Assembly (NCBI RefSeq): GCF_000427785.1
Contig: NZ_ATYR01000001.1
Location: forward strand, 124,149-188,148
DNA from: Massilia alkalitolerans DSM 17462
GTDB taxonomy: Bacteria > Pseudomonadota > Gammaproteobacteria > Burkholderiales > Burkholderiaceae_D
DNA length: 64,000 nt
Reading direction: 5' to 3'
A program made the translations under genes and the position numbers. The notes beneath the pieces are model-generated. The model searched no databases and was not told where the DNA came from. It saw only the letters and a program-made list of their open reading frames with translations. Shown one piece after another: positions 27,594 through 37,021 of this stretch; position 1 is the first letter of the stretch, and each line of letters starts with the position of its first letter.

Positions 27594-27840
27594 CGTAAGG
27601 GCGCCTTGGGAGTGTGTGCGGGGCGAAACGGTGGATTATCGCGGAGTTCCGTGGCGGCGGCAATGCGCAGCGGCGGGCACGCGCTCGAGACGCATCGTGA
27701 GAATTGTCGATAAAAAATCACTCAATCTCACAAAATTTGATCTAGATCATTTTTTTTCCATAATGCAACGATATATCCTTTGCCCGGTCGTCAACCCGCA
27801 TGCACCGGCGCCAGACGTGGCGCCGCAGCCCGGCAGGCCT

Positions 27841-30291
27841 ATGTCCGGCATCGCGTGCATACAGACCATGTTAGCCACCACCATTTTCAAAGAACAGCGC
27901 GACCCGCTTCGCTGTCGCGCCCATGCCCCCGAACTCCAGCTGCCGCAGGCGGCATCCGTCCCGGCGTCGATCCTGGACGAACTCCAGCAAGTCGTTTTCC
28001 AGACCGATCGCCACGGCAACTGGATCTTCCTGAACCAGGCCTGGCAGGTACTGAGCGGATACCCCGTCGAGGCGACGCTGGGCGATTCCTGCCTCGCGCA
28101 TGTCCACCCGGACGACCTGGCGCGCGAGCAGTCGACGCTCGCGCAGCTGCTCTCCGGCCAGCGCAGCCGCTGCCGGCACGCGCTTCGCCATGTGCGCAGC
28201 GATGGCGAAGTGCGCTGGATCGAAGTGTCCGCGCGCGCGCGCCGGGGCGCGGACGGCATGGTGGACGGTACGCTCGGCACCCTGTCCGACATCTCGGAGC
28301 GCAAGCTCGGGCTGCAGCAGCGCCGGCTGGCCAGCAGCATCTTCGCCAGCGCCGGCGAAGGCATCATCGTCACCTCGGCGGACGGCCGCATCGTCGATGT
28401 CAACGGCGCCTTCGAGGCGATCACCGGCTACGCCCGCGAAGAGGTGCTGGGAAAGAATCCGCGCCTGCTCAGCTCGGGACGGCAAGACAAGGCGTTCTAC
28501 AGCGACATGTGGCGCAGCATCACGCACACCGGCAGCTGGAGCGGCGAAGTGTGGAACCGCCGCAAATCCGGTGAATTCTACGTGGAGCGCCTCACCATCA
28601 CGGGCATGCGCGACGACGATGGCAGGCTCACCGGCCACGTCGGCGTATTCGCCGACATCACGCGCCAGAAGCTGCAGGACCAGCACTTCGAGCACATCGC
28701 CCATTACGATCCGCTGACCGGCCTGGCGAACCGGCGCCTGCTGGCCGACCGCCTGCAGCAAGCCATGGCGCGGGCGCGCCGCAGCGGCGCCGGCGTGGCC
28801 GTCGCCTTCCTCGACATCGACGACTTCAAGGCCATCAACGAGGCCCATGGCCATGAATGCGGCGACGAGCTGCTGGCCGCCCTCGGCCGCAGGATCCAGG
28901 ACACGGTGCGCGACAGCGATACCGCCTGCCGCCCTGCCGGCGACGAGTTCGTGATCGTGTTCGACGGTGTCGACTCGCCCCAGGCCTGCCAGCCGATGCT
29001 GGCGCGGCTCCTGCACGCGATTTCCGAGCCGGTATCGGCCGGCGGCGCCGTGCTGCGCGTGAGCGCCAGCGCGGGCCTGGCCTTCCACCGGCAAAGCGAC
29101 GACATCGGCGCAGACCTGCTGATCAGGCAGGCGCACCAGGCCATGTACGATGCGAAGATGGCGGGCAAGAACCGCTTCCATGTGTTCGACAGCCTCGGCT
29201 ATCGCGAGATGGTCGAGCGCGCGGAAGAAATCGAGGTCATCGAGCGCGCGCTCGCGCAGCACGAGTTCGCCCTGCACTACCAGCCCATCGTGCATCTCGG
29301 GAACGGAGAGCTGAATTCGGTGGAGGCCCTGGTGCGCTGGAACCACCCTAGCCGCGGCTGCCTGCCGCCGGCCGCCTTCCTTCCGGCCCTGGAGGGGCAT
29401 CCCCTCATGCTGGCCCTGGAGAACTGGGTGCTCGAGGAGGCATTGCGCCAGCACGTGCGCTGGCTCGACGCCGGCCTGGACATCGCGATCAGCGTGAACA
29501 TGAGCGGAGCGCAGCTGCGCCGCAAGGATTTCGTCGCGCACCTGCGCGGCCTGCTGGCCGCCCATCCGCGCGTAAACCCGCGCCGCATCAAGCTGGAAGT
29601 CCTCGAAAGCAGCGCACTGGACGACATCGCGCACGTGTCCGCCCTGGTGTCGCAATGCGCCGAGATCGGCGTCGGGTTTGCGCTCGATGATTTCGGCACC
29701 GGCTATTCCTCCCTGCGCTACCTGAAGCAACTGCCGGCAAGGCGCATCAAGATCGACCAGGGTTTCGTGCGCAACATGCAGCAGGATCCCGACGACCTGG
29801 CGATCCTCGAGGGCATCATCGGCATGGCCGCCGCCTTCAAGCGCGAAGTGGTGGCCGAAGGGGTCGAAACCGCCGAACACGCCGCCATGCTGGTCCAGCT
29901 CGGATGCATGCTGGCGCAGGGCTACGGCATCGCGCGCCCGATGCCGCCGGAAGCGCTGGCGCCCTGGCTGGCGGCGTGGCGCCTGCCCGCCGAGGTGGCC
30001 TCGTGCACGCCGCTCGAACGCGACGATGCCCTGCTGCTCAAGGCCCTGGTGGAGCAGCGCGCCTGGCATGCCGCGCCGGGCGACGCCGCCAGCCTGTCCG
30101 GGGTGCAGGCATTCGATGCCTGGCTGGACCGGCACAGCCGCAAGCGCGCGCGCTGCAAACGGCAGGTAGGCCGGGCCCTGTCCTGTCGCGACGCCTTCAT
30201 CGCACAGGCCAGCCAAGCCGGCCTGGCCGCGACACGCGAACAGGCCAGCCGGGCGTTTGCCGATGCACTGAAGGAGCTGCTCCATGCTTGA
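27841..30291 (+). CDS. PAS-PAS-GGDEF-EAL c-di-GMP protein
   Basis: 816 residues from ATG at 27841 (GGCAGG just before it); an in-frame ATG at 27763 would give 842. No membrane helix. Order: PAS (from ~45, VVFQTDRHGNWIFLNQAWQV), PAS with PAC (~165-285), GGDEF (~290-450), EAL (~465-715), and a ~95-residue C-terminal tail rich in Lys/Arg that I do not recognise. The cyclase motif is AGDEF rather than GGDEF but keeps the RxxD inhibitory site (RDSD). The EAL part is intact (VEALVRWNH, DDFGTGYSSLRYLK, EVVAEGVET), so phosphodiesterase activity is expected. It is followed by a second cyclase 39 bases downstream; the pair may balance c-di-GMP. Confidence 0.9.
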   Translation: MSGIACIQTMLATTIFKEQRDPLRCRAHAPELQLPQAASVPASILDELQQVVFQTDRHGNWIFLNQAWQVLSGYPVEATLGDSCLAHVHPDDLAREQSTLAQLLSGQRSRCRHALRHVRSDGEVRWIEVSARARRGADGMVDGTLGTLSDISERKLGLQQRRLASSIFASAGEGIIVTSADGRIVDVNGAFEAITGYAREEVLGKNPRLLSSGRQDKAFYSDMWRSITHTGSWSGEVWNRRKSGEFYVERLTITGMRDDDGRLTGHVGVFADITRQKLQDQHFEHIAHYDPLTGLANRRLLADRLQQAMARARRSGAGVAVAFLDIDDFKAINEAHGHECGDELLAALGRRIQDTVRDSDTACRPAGDEFVIVFDGVDSPQACQPMLARLLHAISEPVSAGGAVLRVSASAGLAFHRQSDDIGADLLIRQAHQAMYDAKMAGKNRFHVFDSLGYREMVERAEEIEVIERALAQHEFALHYQPIVHLGNGELNSVEALVRWNHPSRGCLPPAAFLPALEGHPLMLALENWVLEEALRQHVRWLDAGLDIAISVNMSGAQLRRKDFVAHLRGLLAAHPRVNPRRIKLEVLESSALDDIAHVSALVSQCAEIGVGFALDDFGTGYSSLRYLKQLPARRIKIDQGFVRNMQQDPDDLAILEGIIGMAAAFKREVVAEGVETAEHAAMLVQLGCMLAQGYGIARPMPPEALAPWLAAWRLPAEVASCTPLERDDALLLKALVEQRAWHAAPGDAASLSGVQAFDAWLDRHSRKRARCKRQVGRALSCRDAFIAQASQAGLAATREQASRAFADALKELLHA

Positions 30292-30330
30292 CGCAGGCCT
30301 GTGCAGGCACCAGGCTTGCGGACGGCAGCC

Positions 30331-31860
30331 ATGATCAGCGCACAACTGGCCGCCAAGCGGCGCAGCATCCAGCTCCTTGCGCTGAGCATCCTGGTGGTCG
30401 CCGGCGCCGCACTGGCGGCCGCATACGTCTGGAGCAGCTGGCAGCTGCGCCGGCTCGAGCTGGCGAACGCCGAGATCTCGACGAGCAATCTCACGCATGC
30501 GCTGGCCGACCAGGCCAGCTCGGCGTTCAAGATGGTCGACACGGTGCTGGTCGGGATGGTCAACCGCATCGAGCACGATGGCCTGCCGGCGACCGACCGG
30601 GACGCGCTGTACAGGCTGATGATGGATCACCTGGCGGAGCTGCCGGCCTTGCAGGGCCTGTTCGTCTACGACGCGTCGGGCACCTGGATCGTGAACTCCG
30701 CCGGCCAGTCCTTCAACGGACGCAACAACGCCGACCGCGCGTACTTCCGGTTTCACCGCGATTCGCCCGAGCGCGACGTGCACATCGGCGCCCCCATCAT
30801 CGGCCGTACCAGCGGCGCCTGGGTGATCCCGGTCTCGCGCCGCCTCGAGCATGCGGACGGCAGCTTTGCCGGGGTCGTCCTGGCAACCATCAAGGTCGAC
30901 TTCTTCCGCAAGATCTACGAACAGATCGAGCTGCGGCAGGACGGCAAGATCATCCTGGCGCTGCGTAGCGGCACCCAGTTGCTGGCGATCCCCTTCACAT
31001 GGACGGGAATCGGCGCCGACCTCGCGTCAACTGCGCTGTTTCCGCAACTGGCAGGACAACTGCCGAACGGCCGCCTGCCGGATGTGCCGGAGCATGGCAA
31101 GCTCCTCATGTACGGGGTCGCGCAGGCGGGCGACTATCCGCTGCTGGTCGCCACCGCACGCTCGCAGGACCAGGTCCTGGCCCCATGGCGCGAAACGATC
31201 GTCACGGCCGGCGCGGCGCTCCTCGCGCTGGCCGGCGGCATGGCCATCCTGGCGATCTACCTGGTTCGGCAGATGCGCTTGCGCGACCGTTTCGAGCGTG
31301 AGCTGCTCGATACCAAGACGGCGCTGGAAGCGTCGAACGCGTCGCTGCTGGTTCAGTCGCAGGTCGATCCGCTCACGGGTCTCTACAACAAGCGCCATTT
31401 CGAGGGGGCACTCGAGCAGGAGCTGGCCCGCGCGCGCCAGGACGGCAGCCCGCTTGCCGCCCTGATGATCGACGTCGACCATTTCAAGAGATACAACGAC
31501 AGCCACGGCCACCTTGCCGGGGATGCCGCGCTGGCGGAGATCGCCCGCACGATCAGGGCCGGCGCGTCGCGTCCGCGCGACCTCGCCGCCCGCTTCGGCG
31601 GCGAAGAGTTCGTCGTGCTGCTGCCGGCGACGGACGCCGCAGGCGGCCTGGCGGTCGCCGAGGCGATCCGCACCAGACTCGAACGATTGCGCATCGCCCA
31701 CCGCGAAGCGCCGCTTGGCATCATGACGCTCAGCATCGGCCTTGCCTGCACCGTCCCGCAACATGCCGAGGAAGGCGCAGACAGCTTGCTGCGGCGCGCC
31801 GACGCCGCACTGTATGCGGCCAAGGAAAGCGGACGCAATCGTGTCAGCGCGGCCGGATAG
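30331..31860 (+). CDS. Membrane-bound diguanylate cyclase with periplasmic sensor
   Basis: 509 residues. Helix 1 (LLALSILVVAGAALAAAYVW), a periplasmic dCache/CHASE-like sensor (~50-300; FVYDASGTWIVNSAGQSF, GRNNADRAYFRFH), helix 2 (TAGAALLALAGGMAILAIYL), then a GGDEF domain with DPLTGLYNKRHFE, IDVDHFKRYNDSHGH, the inhibitory site RPRD and a perfect GGEEF. It should make c-di-GMP in response to an external signal. The start is the ATG at 30331; upstream in-frame GTG at 30301 is less likely. It follows the PAS-GGDEF-EAL gene on the same strand. Confidence 0.92.
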   Translation: MISAQLAAKRRSIQLLALSILVVAGAALAAAYVWSSWQLRRLELANAEISTSNLTHALADQASSAFKMVDTVLVGMVNRIEHDGLPATDRDALYRLMMDHLAELPALQGLFVYDASGTWIVNSAGQSFNGRNNADRAYFRFHRDSPERDVHIGAPIIGRTSGAWVIPVSRRLEHADGSFAGVVLATIKVDFFRKIYEQIELRQDGKIILALRSGTQLLAIPFTWTGIGADLASTALFPQLAGQLPNGRLPDVPEHGKLLMYGVAQAGDYPLLVATARSQDQVLAPWRETIVTAGAALLALAGGMAILAIYLVRQMRLRDRFERELLDTKTALEASNASLLVQSQVDPLTGLYNKRHFEGALEQELARARQDGSPLAALMIDVDHFKRYNDSHGHLAGDAALAEIARTIRAGASRPRDLAARFGGEEFVVLLPATDAAGGLAVAEAIRTRLERLRIAHREAPLGIMTLSIGLACTVPQHAEEGADSLLRRADAALYAAKESGRNRVSAAG

Positions 31861-31970
31861 CCGGCGCACGCCAGCGGAACCACCGGAGCGTTGAGAACGG
31901 TTTAATATAACGCTACCTTGCGCACGCAAGGCTGGACCACCCTACCCACCGCCGATTCCGCGAAACAAAC

Positions 31971-34900
31971 ATGCAATCCCCTGCCCAGCTCATGAGCGGG
32001 CTGCTCGACTACCTGGTCGAGCAAGCCAAAGACATCGATCCAGCAGCTTTTACATTGTCGAAGGCTACCGAGTTCAAGAAGACCTACGCCGACCTGGAGG
32101 CGCTGCCCTGGATCGACTTCGACGTCGACACCGATGGCGAGCCCGTCTGGATGCGGGTGCACCGCCTCGAGGCGATGCGCGCGCCCAGCCTTCCGGAGCC
32201 CGAGCTTGCCCCGTTCCTGACGATCGGCGACGACCCTGCGGCCCGTCCGCCGGCCTTGAAGGAAGCGACGCTGGCGAGCGCCCGGAACGAGGACGCCCGC
32301 GTCCTCGGTGAAGAACAGGCCGAGCAGCGCGACCGGCAGCGCCGCGCGCGGGCCGGCCGCCTGCTGGAGGTCTACACGCAGCACTGGAACGACTGGGCCA
32401 TGCGGGAGCGGCCGCGGCGCCAGGTGATGAGCCTTTATGCCGACCTGTTCGCGCTGAAGACGCGCCTGGAATCCGAAGAGGCGGTGCGCCCGACGGAGCT
32501 GGTCTGGGGCATGGGGGTGTCGTCGTGGCGTATTCCGGGCACTGAGGAATCCGCTTCGCCGCCGGCTGTCGACTTCCATTACCCCTTGATCACCCAGGCG
32601 GTGGAACTCGAGATCGACAACGCCAGCCACGCCATCGCCGTGCGTCCGCGCCAGGTGGAGCCGCGCCTGGAGCTCGACGCCTTTGCCGCCTGCGCCGTGC
32701 CCGGCATCGGCGATGTCGAGCGCGCCGCCCGCGCCCTGTTGCGCGACCGCCCGGACATGGCGGTTTCTCCCTTCGACCCGACCACCGTCGAACCGATCCT
32801 GAGCCTGGTCGCCGGCAAGCTCGCGGCATCGGCGCGGTATGACCGTGAAGCCGCCGGCGCCCCGGACGCCGGCGACGAGCTGGTGGTGACAAACCAGTGG
32901 GTCGTGTTCACCCGTCCGCGCGCCAGCCATTTCCTGATCGACGACATCGCGCGCCTGAAGGAGCGCGTCAGCGCCGGCAATGCGATTCCGGACGGCCCGC
33001 TCGGCATCGTCACGCCACCTGGCCAGGCCGTGATCGAGCACGAAGCGATCGCCTTCCGCGGCTTGTCCGGCCGCGCGGCCAGCCATGGCGAAGCGCGCGA
33101 GCTGTACTTCCCCTTGCCCTACAACCGCGAACAGGAGACGATCGTCCAGCAGCTCGCGCGCTCCCCGGGCGTGGCGGTCCAGGGCCCGCCCGGCACCGGC
33201 AAGACCCATACGATCGCCAACATCATCAGCCACTACCTGGCATCGGGAAAGCGCATCCTGGTCACCTCCAAGGGCGAACCGGCATTGAAGGTACTGCAGG
33301 AGAAGATTCCGGCGTCGATCCGCCCGCTCACGGTGGCGCTGCTGTCCGGCGACAAGGAGGGCATGCGCCAGTTCCAGGCGTCGATCGAGGCGATCATCCA
33401 CACCCTCACCCATCTGAACCCGCAGATCGAGATCGATGCGATCGCCACCTGCCGCGCCGCCCTCGACCGCGCGCATGAAGAGATGGCGCGGATCGACTCC
33501 CGTATCGACGACATCGCGCGCGCCCACCTGGGCGAGATCGACGTCGACGGCGTGCCGATGCGGGCACAGAAGATGGCCGAGCTGGTGATCCATGGTCACG
33601 CGCAGTTCGGCTGGTTCGACGACGGCTTGTCGCTGTCGGCGCAGCACGCGCCGCCATTCGGCGACGAGGCCGGCATGGCGCTGCGCGAGGCGCGGCGCCG
33701 GCTCGGCGCCGACCTGGTCTACTGCCATGCCGATGTCCCGGCTTCCGGCATGTTGCCTCCCCCTGCCGAGCTCGGGCGCCTGCACGAGCTGCTCCAGACG
33801 CTAGGCGAGATCGAGCGCGACGAGGCGGCCGGCGTGCTGCTCCCGCTGCGCGCTTCCACGCCGGAGGTGCTCGGACATGCGCGCCAGCTGCTTGCGTCGC
33901 TTGACGTGGCAGCCGCGCTGGTGCGCGAACTCGAAGAGTCCGGGCATGACTGGGTCTTCGCCCTGCGCGAGAAATGCCGGCGCGCCGATTTCGCCACCGA
34001 ACGCAGCTCCCTCGAGGCGCTGTTCTCGGAGATGGACGCGCTCCTGCAGGCCAGGGCAGAATTCATGCAACGGCCGGTCAGCGCGCCGCGCGAAGCGCTG
34101 GAACATCCGAAGGCGCTCGACGCCATCGCGCGCGGCGCCGAATCCGGCAAGCCCTTTGGTTTCCTTGCCTTCGGCGCCGGCGACATCAAGCCGCACGTCA
34201 ACGCCATCCGCGTTGCCGGCCTTGCGCCAGCCTCGAGCGCGGACTGGGCGCACGTGCAGCGCTTCGCGGCACTGCACACGCGGCTGCTGTCCTTCGTGGT
34301 GCGCTGGAACGCGTTTGCCGAACTGCTCTCCCTGCCACTGCTGCAGCCGGAGGTCGGCCAGCTGCGCGCGGTCGAACAGGTCACGCTCGCCGCACGCCGG
34401 GCCAACACCCTGGCGACGACGCACGACCGCATGCTCCCTGGCCTGGCCGAACAGGTATTCGTCCGGGCGCCCCAGGACGAGCTGCTGGGGCGGCACGCCG
34501 ACCTGGCCCGTGTCCGCGAACAGCTGCGCCGCCACCTCACGCGCGCCGAACTGGCAGAGGCAATGACGAGCATGGCCACGCTCCGGGAGAAGCTGGCGGG
34601 CAGCACCGGTCCTGTCTCGGAACGGCTGCGCGGCCTGGTCGGCCATGCATTGGGCAGCGCGGACCTGCCCGCCGAGGGCGTCGTGGCCGACTATGCCGAC
34701 ATCCTGCTTGACATCCGGCGGGTCGAGGCGCTGGCGCCGGTCCTTGCCACCGTGCGCCAACTGGCCGGCGAGATCGCACGCCATGGCGCCCCCAAGCTGG
34801 CCGCACGCGTGCTGTCAAGGCCGGTCGACGCCGCCGGTGACGATACGGTCTTTCCGGTACGCTGGCGCGACGCCTGGACCTGGGCGCGCCTGAAGGCCCA

Positions 34901-36551
34901 CCTGGACGCCCTCGACGACCGCGACGAGATGCGCACGCTGGCGGCGCGCCGGCGCGAGCTCGAGAAGGGTCTGGCCCGCCTGTATGAAACCCTGGTCTCG
35001 AGATCGGCCTGGCTCGCAACCCGGCGCCAGGCCGGCCAGAACGTCCTGACGGCACTCGAAACCTACCGCATCGCCATGCGCAAGATCGGCAAGGGCACCG
35101 GCGTCAACGCCGGGCGCTACCGCCGCGACGCCCAGGGGGCGATGGTGGACGCGCAGGCGGCCGTTCCCTGCTGGATCATGAGCCACGCCCGCGTGTCGGA
35201 GTCGCTGCCGGCCACGCTCGGCGCCTTCGACCTGGTCATCGTGGACGAGGCGAGCCAGTCCGACCTGTGGGCCTTGCCGGCGGTCCTGCGCGGCAAGCAG
35301 ATCCTCGTGGTCGGCGACGACAAGCAGGTCTCGCCCGAGGCAGGCTTCGTATCAAGCGCCAAGATCGTCGACCTGCGCCGGCGCTTCCTGGCCGGCCAGC
35401 CCTTCGAAGCGGTGCTCACCGCCGACATGTCGCTGTACGACATTGCCTCTTCGGTATTCGCCGCGTCGCGCGTCATGCTGCGCGAGCACTTCCGCTGCGT
35501 GCAGCCGATCATCGCCTACAGCAACCGGGTGTTCTACAAGGACTTCATCCAGCCGCTGCGGATCCCGAAGGCTTCCGAGCGGCTCGACCCGCCGCTGGTC
35601 GACGTCTTCGTCGCCAACGGCTACCGGACGGCCAAGTCCCAGAATCCGCCCGAGGCCGAGTTCATCGCGGCCGAGATCGAAGCGATCATCCGCGACCCGG
35701 CGCTGCGCGAGCGCACGCTCGGCGTGGTATCCCTGCTCGGGCCCGAACAGGCCCAGTGGATCGACAAGCTGGTGCGCTCCCGCGTCGAGGCGGCGGAGCT
35801 GGCGCGCCGCAATTTCGCCTGTGGCGACGCGCGCATCTTCCAGGGCAGCGAGCGCGACATCGTCTTCCTGAGCATGGTGGCCGACAGCAGGAACCACCAT
35901 GCCCTGTCGGGCCTGCAGTACGACCAGCGCTTCAACGTGGCCGCATCGCGGGCGCGCGACCGCATGTACCTGGTGCGCTCGGTGCGCCTGGAAGAATTGT
36001 CCACCGCCGACCTGCGCCGCACCCTGGTCGAACATTTTGCGAAACCTGTCGAGAGCAATGACGAAGCGAGCAGCCTGATTGCCCTGTGCGAATCCGGTTT
36101 CGAACGCGAGGTCTACACCGAACTGTTCAAGCGTGGCTACCGCGTCATTCCGCAGGTGCCGGCTGCCGGCTACCGCATCGACATGGTGGTCGAGGGCGCG
36201 GACGACCGGCGCCTGGCGATCGAGCTCGATGGCGACGAGTTCCACGGGCCGGACCGGTGGGCGGCCGACATGGGGCGCCAGCGCGTGCTGGAACGGGCCG
36301 GATGGATCTTCTGGCGCTGCTTCGCCTCGACCTGGTCGCTCCAGCGCGACGCGGTGCTGGCCGAGCTGCTCGCGCAACTGGCCAGCATGGGGATCGAACC
36401 CCTCGGGGCGATGGCGCGCATCCCGTCGCTGGTCGAGTACCGTGAATGGGGACGGGATGCGAAGCCGGGCGCCGACGACGCTGCGGGACGCATGCTCGAA
36501 GAGGTCATTGCTGGCGATGCGACCGATACGACCGCGCCTGCCTTGAGGTGA
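31971..36551 (+). CDS. Superfamily 1 helicase fused to PD-(D/E)XK-type nuclease
   Basis: 1526 residues in one frame. An N-terminal ~380-residue region of unknown fold precedes a split SF1 (AAA_11/AAA_12) helicase: Walker A GPPGTGKTHTIANI (~405), a long helical insertion (~480-1040), Walker B VIVDEASQSD (~1092), VVGDDKQVSPE, MLREHFRCVQPII, and motif VI-like FNVAASRARDRMYLV. The last ~130 residues are an MTES_1575/Vsr-like nuclease: YRIDMVVEGADDRRLAIELD then GDEFHG, with DIGR-like helix MGRQRVLERAGW. Similar helicase-nuclease fusions occur in anti-phage defence, but that role is not shown here. It is alone, with a 110-base leader holding a palindrome (CCTTGCG-CA-CGCAAGG, 31916-31931). No mobile element flanks it. 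Confidence 0.85.
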   Translation: MQSPAQLMSGLLDYLVEQAKDIDPAAFTLSKATEFKKTYADLEALPWIDFDVDTDGEPVWMRVHRLEAMRAPSLPEPELAPFLTIGDDPAARPPALKEATLASARNEDARVLGEEQAEQRDRQRRARAGRLLEVYTQHWNDWAMRERPRRQVMSLYADLFALKTRLESEEAVRPTELVWGMGVSSWRIPGTEESASPPAVDFHYPLITQAVELEIDNASHAIAVRPRQVEPRLELDAFAACAVPGIGDVERAARALLRDRPDMAVSPFDPTTVEPILSLVAGKLAASARYDREAAGAPDAGDELVVTNQWVVFTRPRASHFLIDDIARLKERVSAGNAIPDGPLGIVTPPGQAVIEHEAIAFRGLSGRAASHGEARELYFPLPYNREQETIVQQLARSPGVAVQGPPGTGKTHTIANIISHYLASGKRILVTSKGEPALKVLQEKIPASIRPLTVALLSGDKEGMRQFQASIEAIIHTLTHLNPQIEIDAIATCRAALDRAHEEMARIDSRIDDIARAHLGEIDVDGVPMRAQKMAELVIHGHAQFGWFDDGLSLSAQHAPPFGDEAGMALREARRRLGADLVYCHADVPASGMLPPPAELGRLHELLQTLGEIERDEAAGVLLPLRASTPEVLGHARQLLASLDVAAALVRELEESGHDWVFALREKCRRADFATERSSLEALFSEMDALLQARAEFMQRPVSAPREALEHPKALDAIARGAESGKPFGFLAFGAGDIKPHVNAIRVAGLAPASSADWAHVQRFAALHTRLLSFVVRWNAFAELLSLPLLQPEVGQLRAVEQVTLAARRANTLATTHDRMLPGLAEQVFVRAPQDELLGRHADLARVREQLRRHLTRAELAEAMTSMATLREKLAGSTGPVSERLRGLVGHALGSADLPAEGVVADYADILLDIRRVEALAPVLATVRQLAGEIARHGAPKLAARVLSRPVDAAGDDTVFPVRWRDAWTWARLKAHLDALDDRDEMRTLAARRRELEKGLARLYETLVSRSAWLATRRQAGQNVLTALETYRIAMRKIGKGTGVNAGRYRRDAQGAMVDAQAAVPCWIMSHARVSESLPATLGAFDLVIVDEASQSDLWALPAVLRGKQILVVGDDKQVSPEAGFVSSAKIVDLRRRFLAGQPFEAVLTADMSLYDIASSVFAASRVMLREHFRCVQPIIAYSNRVFYKDFIQPLRIPKASERLDPPLVDVFVANGYRTAKSQNPPEAEFIAAEIEAIIRDPALRERTLGVVSLLGPEQAQWIDKLVRSRVEAAELARRNFACGDARIFQGSERDIVFLSMVADSRNHHALSGLQYDQRFNVAASRARDRMYLVRSVRLEELSTADLRRTLVEHFAKPVESNDEASSLIALCESGFEREVYTELFKRGYRVIPQVPAAGYRIDMVVEGADDRRLAIELDGDEFHGPDRWAADMGRQRVLERAGWIFWRCFASTWSLQRDAVLAELLAQLASMGIEPLGAMARIPSLVEYREWGRDAKPGADDAAGRMLEEVIAGDATDTTAPALR

Positions 36552-36639
36552 CCGGATCGAGGGTGGCAAGGGCCGCTGGCTGAGCTCTGTGCTATCTCGC
36601 CAGAACCCATCACTTTCGCTTCGAACCCCTCCTCCGGCG

Positions 36640-36915
36640 TCAGGAATCGGGGCGGGGGTCGGCGCTGTCCAGGTCTTTTCCGCCATCCAGGACCACCGCG
36701 GCCCGCTCCATGCCCATGCTGTCCGACAGCGAATGGCGATCTTCCTCGTCGGCTTCCGGTGGGTCGAGCATATCGGCGAGCATCGCCTGGAGCTCCGGGG
36801 TATCCCAGGGCAGGCCATTGCGCTCCCTGGTGTGAATGTAATGCCTGATCTCGCTGTCCTGCTCCGGGCTCAGGGGCAGGCCGCGAAACGTGTTCGCAGG
36901 GTCGGGCATGATCAT
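36640..36915 (-). CDS. Small hypothetical protein
   Basis: 91 residues, acidic, no signal or membrane segment. The central part (LSPEQDSEIRHYIHTRERNG, then LPWDTPELQAMLADML) looks like a folded helical domain; the C-terminus is Asp-rich. A strong AGGAGGG lies four bases before the first ATG (36915) and ten before a second in-frame ATG (36909), so the shorter form (MPDPANTF...) is also possible. I do not recognise a named family. It is the only gene between the helicase-nuclease (convergent) and the esterase. Confidence 0.6.
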   Translation of the reverse strand: MIMPDPANTFRGLPLSPEQDSEIRHYIHTRERNGLPWDTPELQAMLADMLDPPEADEEDRHSLSDSMGMERAAVVLDGGKDLDSADPRPDS

Positions 36916-36979
36916 GATCCCTCCTATGAAGTGGCGACCAGCATCCCGAGCCTACGCGCATTGCCGCTTGACGGGCGCA

Positions 36980-36997
36980 CCGCACACCGGTGTGCGG
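36980..36997. other. Perfect 18-bp palindrome downstream of esterase
   Basis: CCGCACACC followed directly by GGTGTGCGG, 25 bases after the end of the minus-strand esterase. It could form a cruciform or mRNA 3' hairpin, or be a protein site. No T run follows. Confidence 0.5.
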
Positions 36998-37021
36998 GTC
37001 GTCCCCGCCGCCTGGCGCCGC

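Noticed and set aside
27871..30852. 993-codon minus-strand ORF opposite the c-di-GMP genes
   Set aside because: Shadow of the PAS-GGDEF-EAL gene; low-complexity residues and no motif.
31902..33785. 627-codon minus-strand ORF opposite the helicase gene
   Set aside because: Antisense shadow; the plus-strand helicase motifs (Walker A, N-terminal region) lie here.
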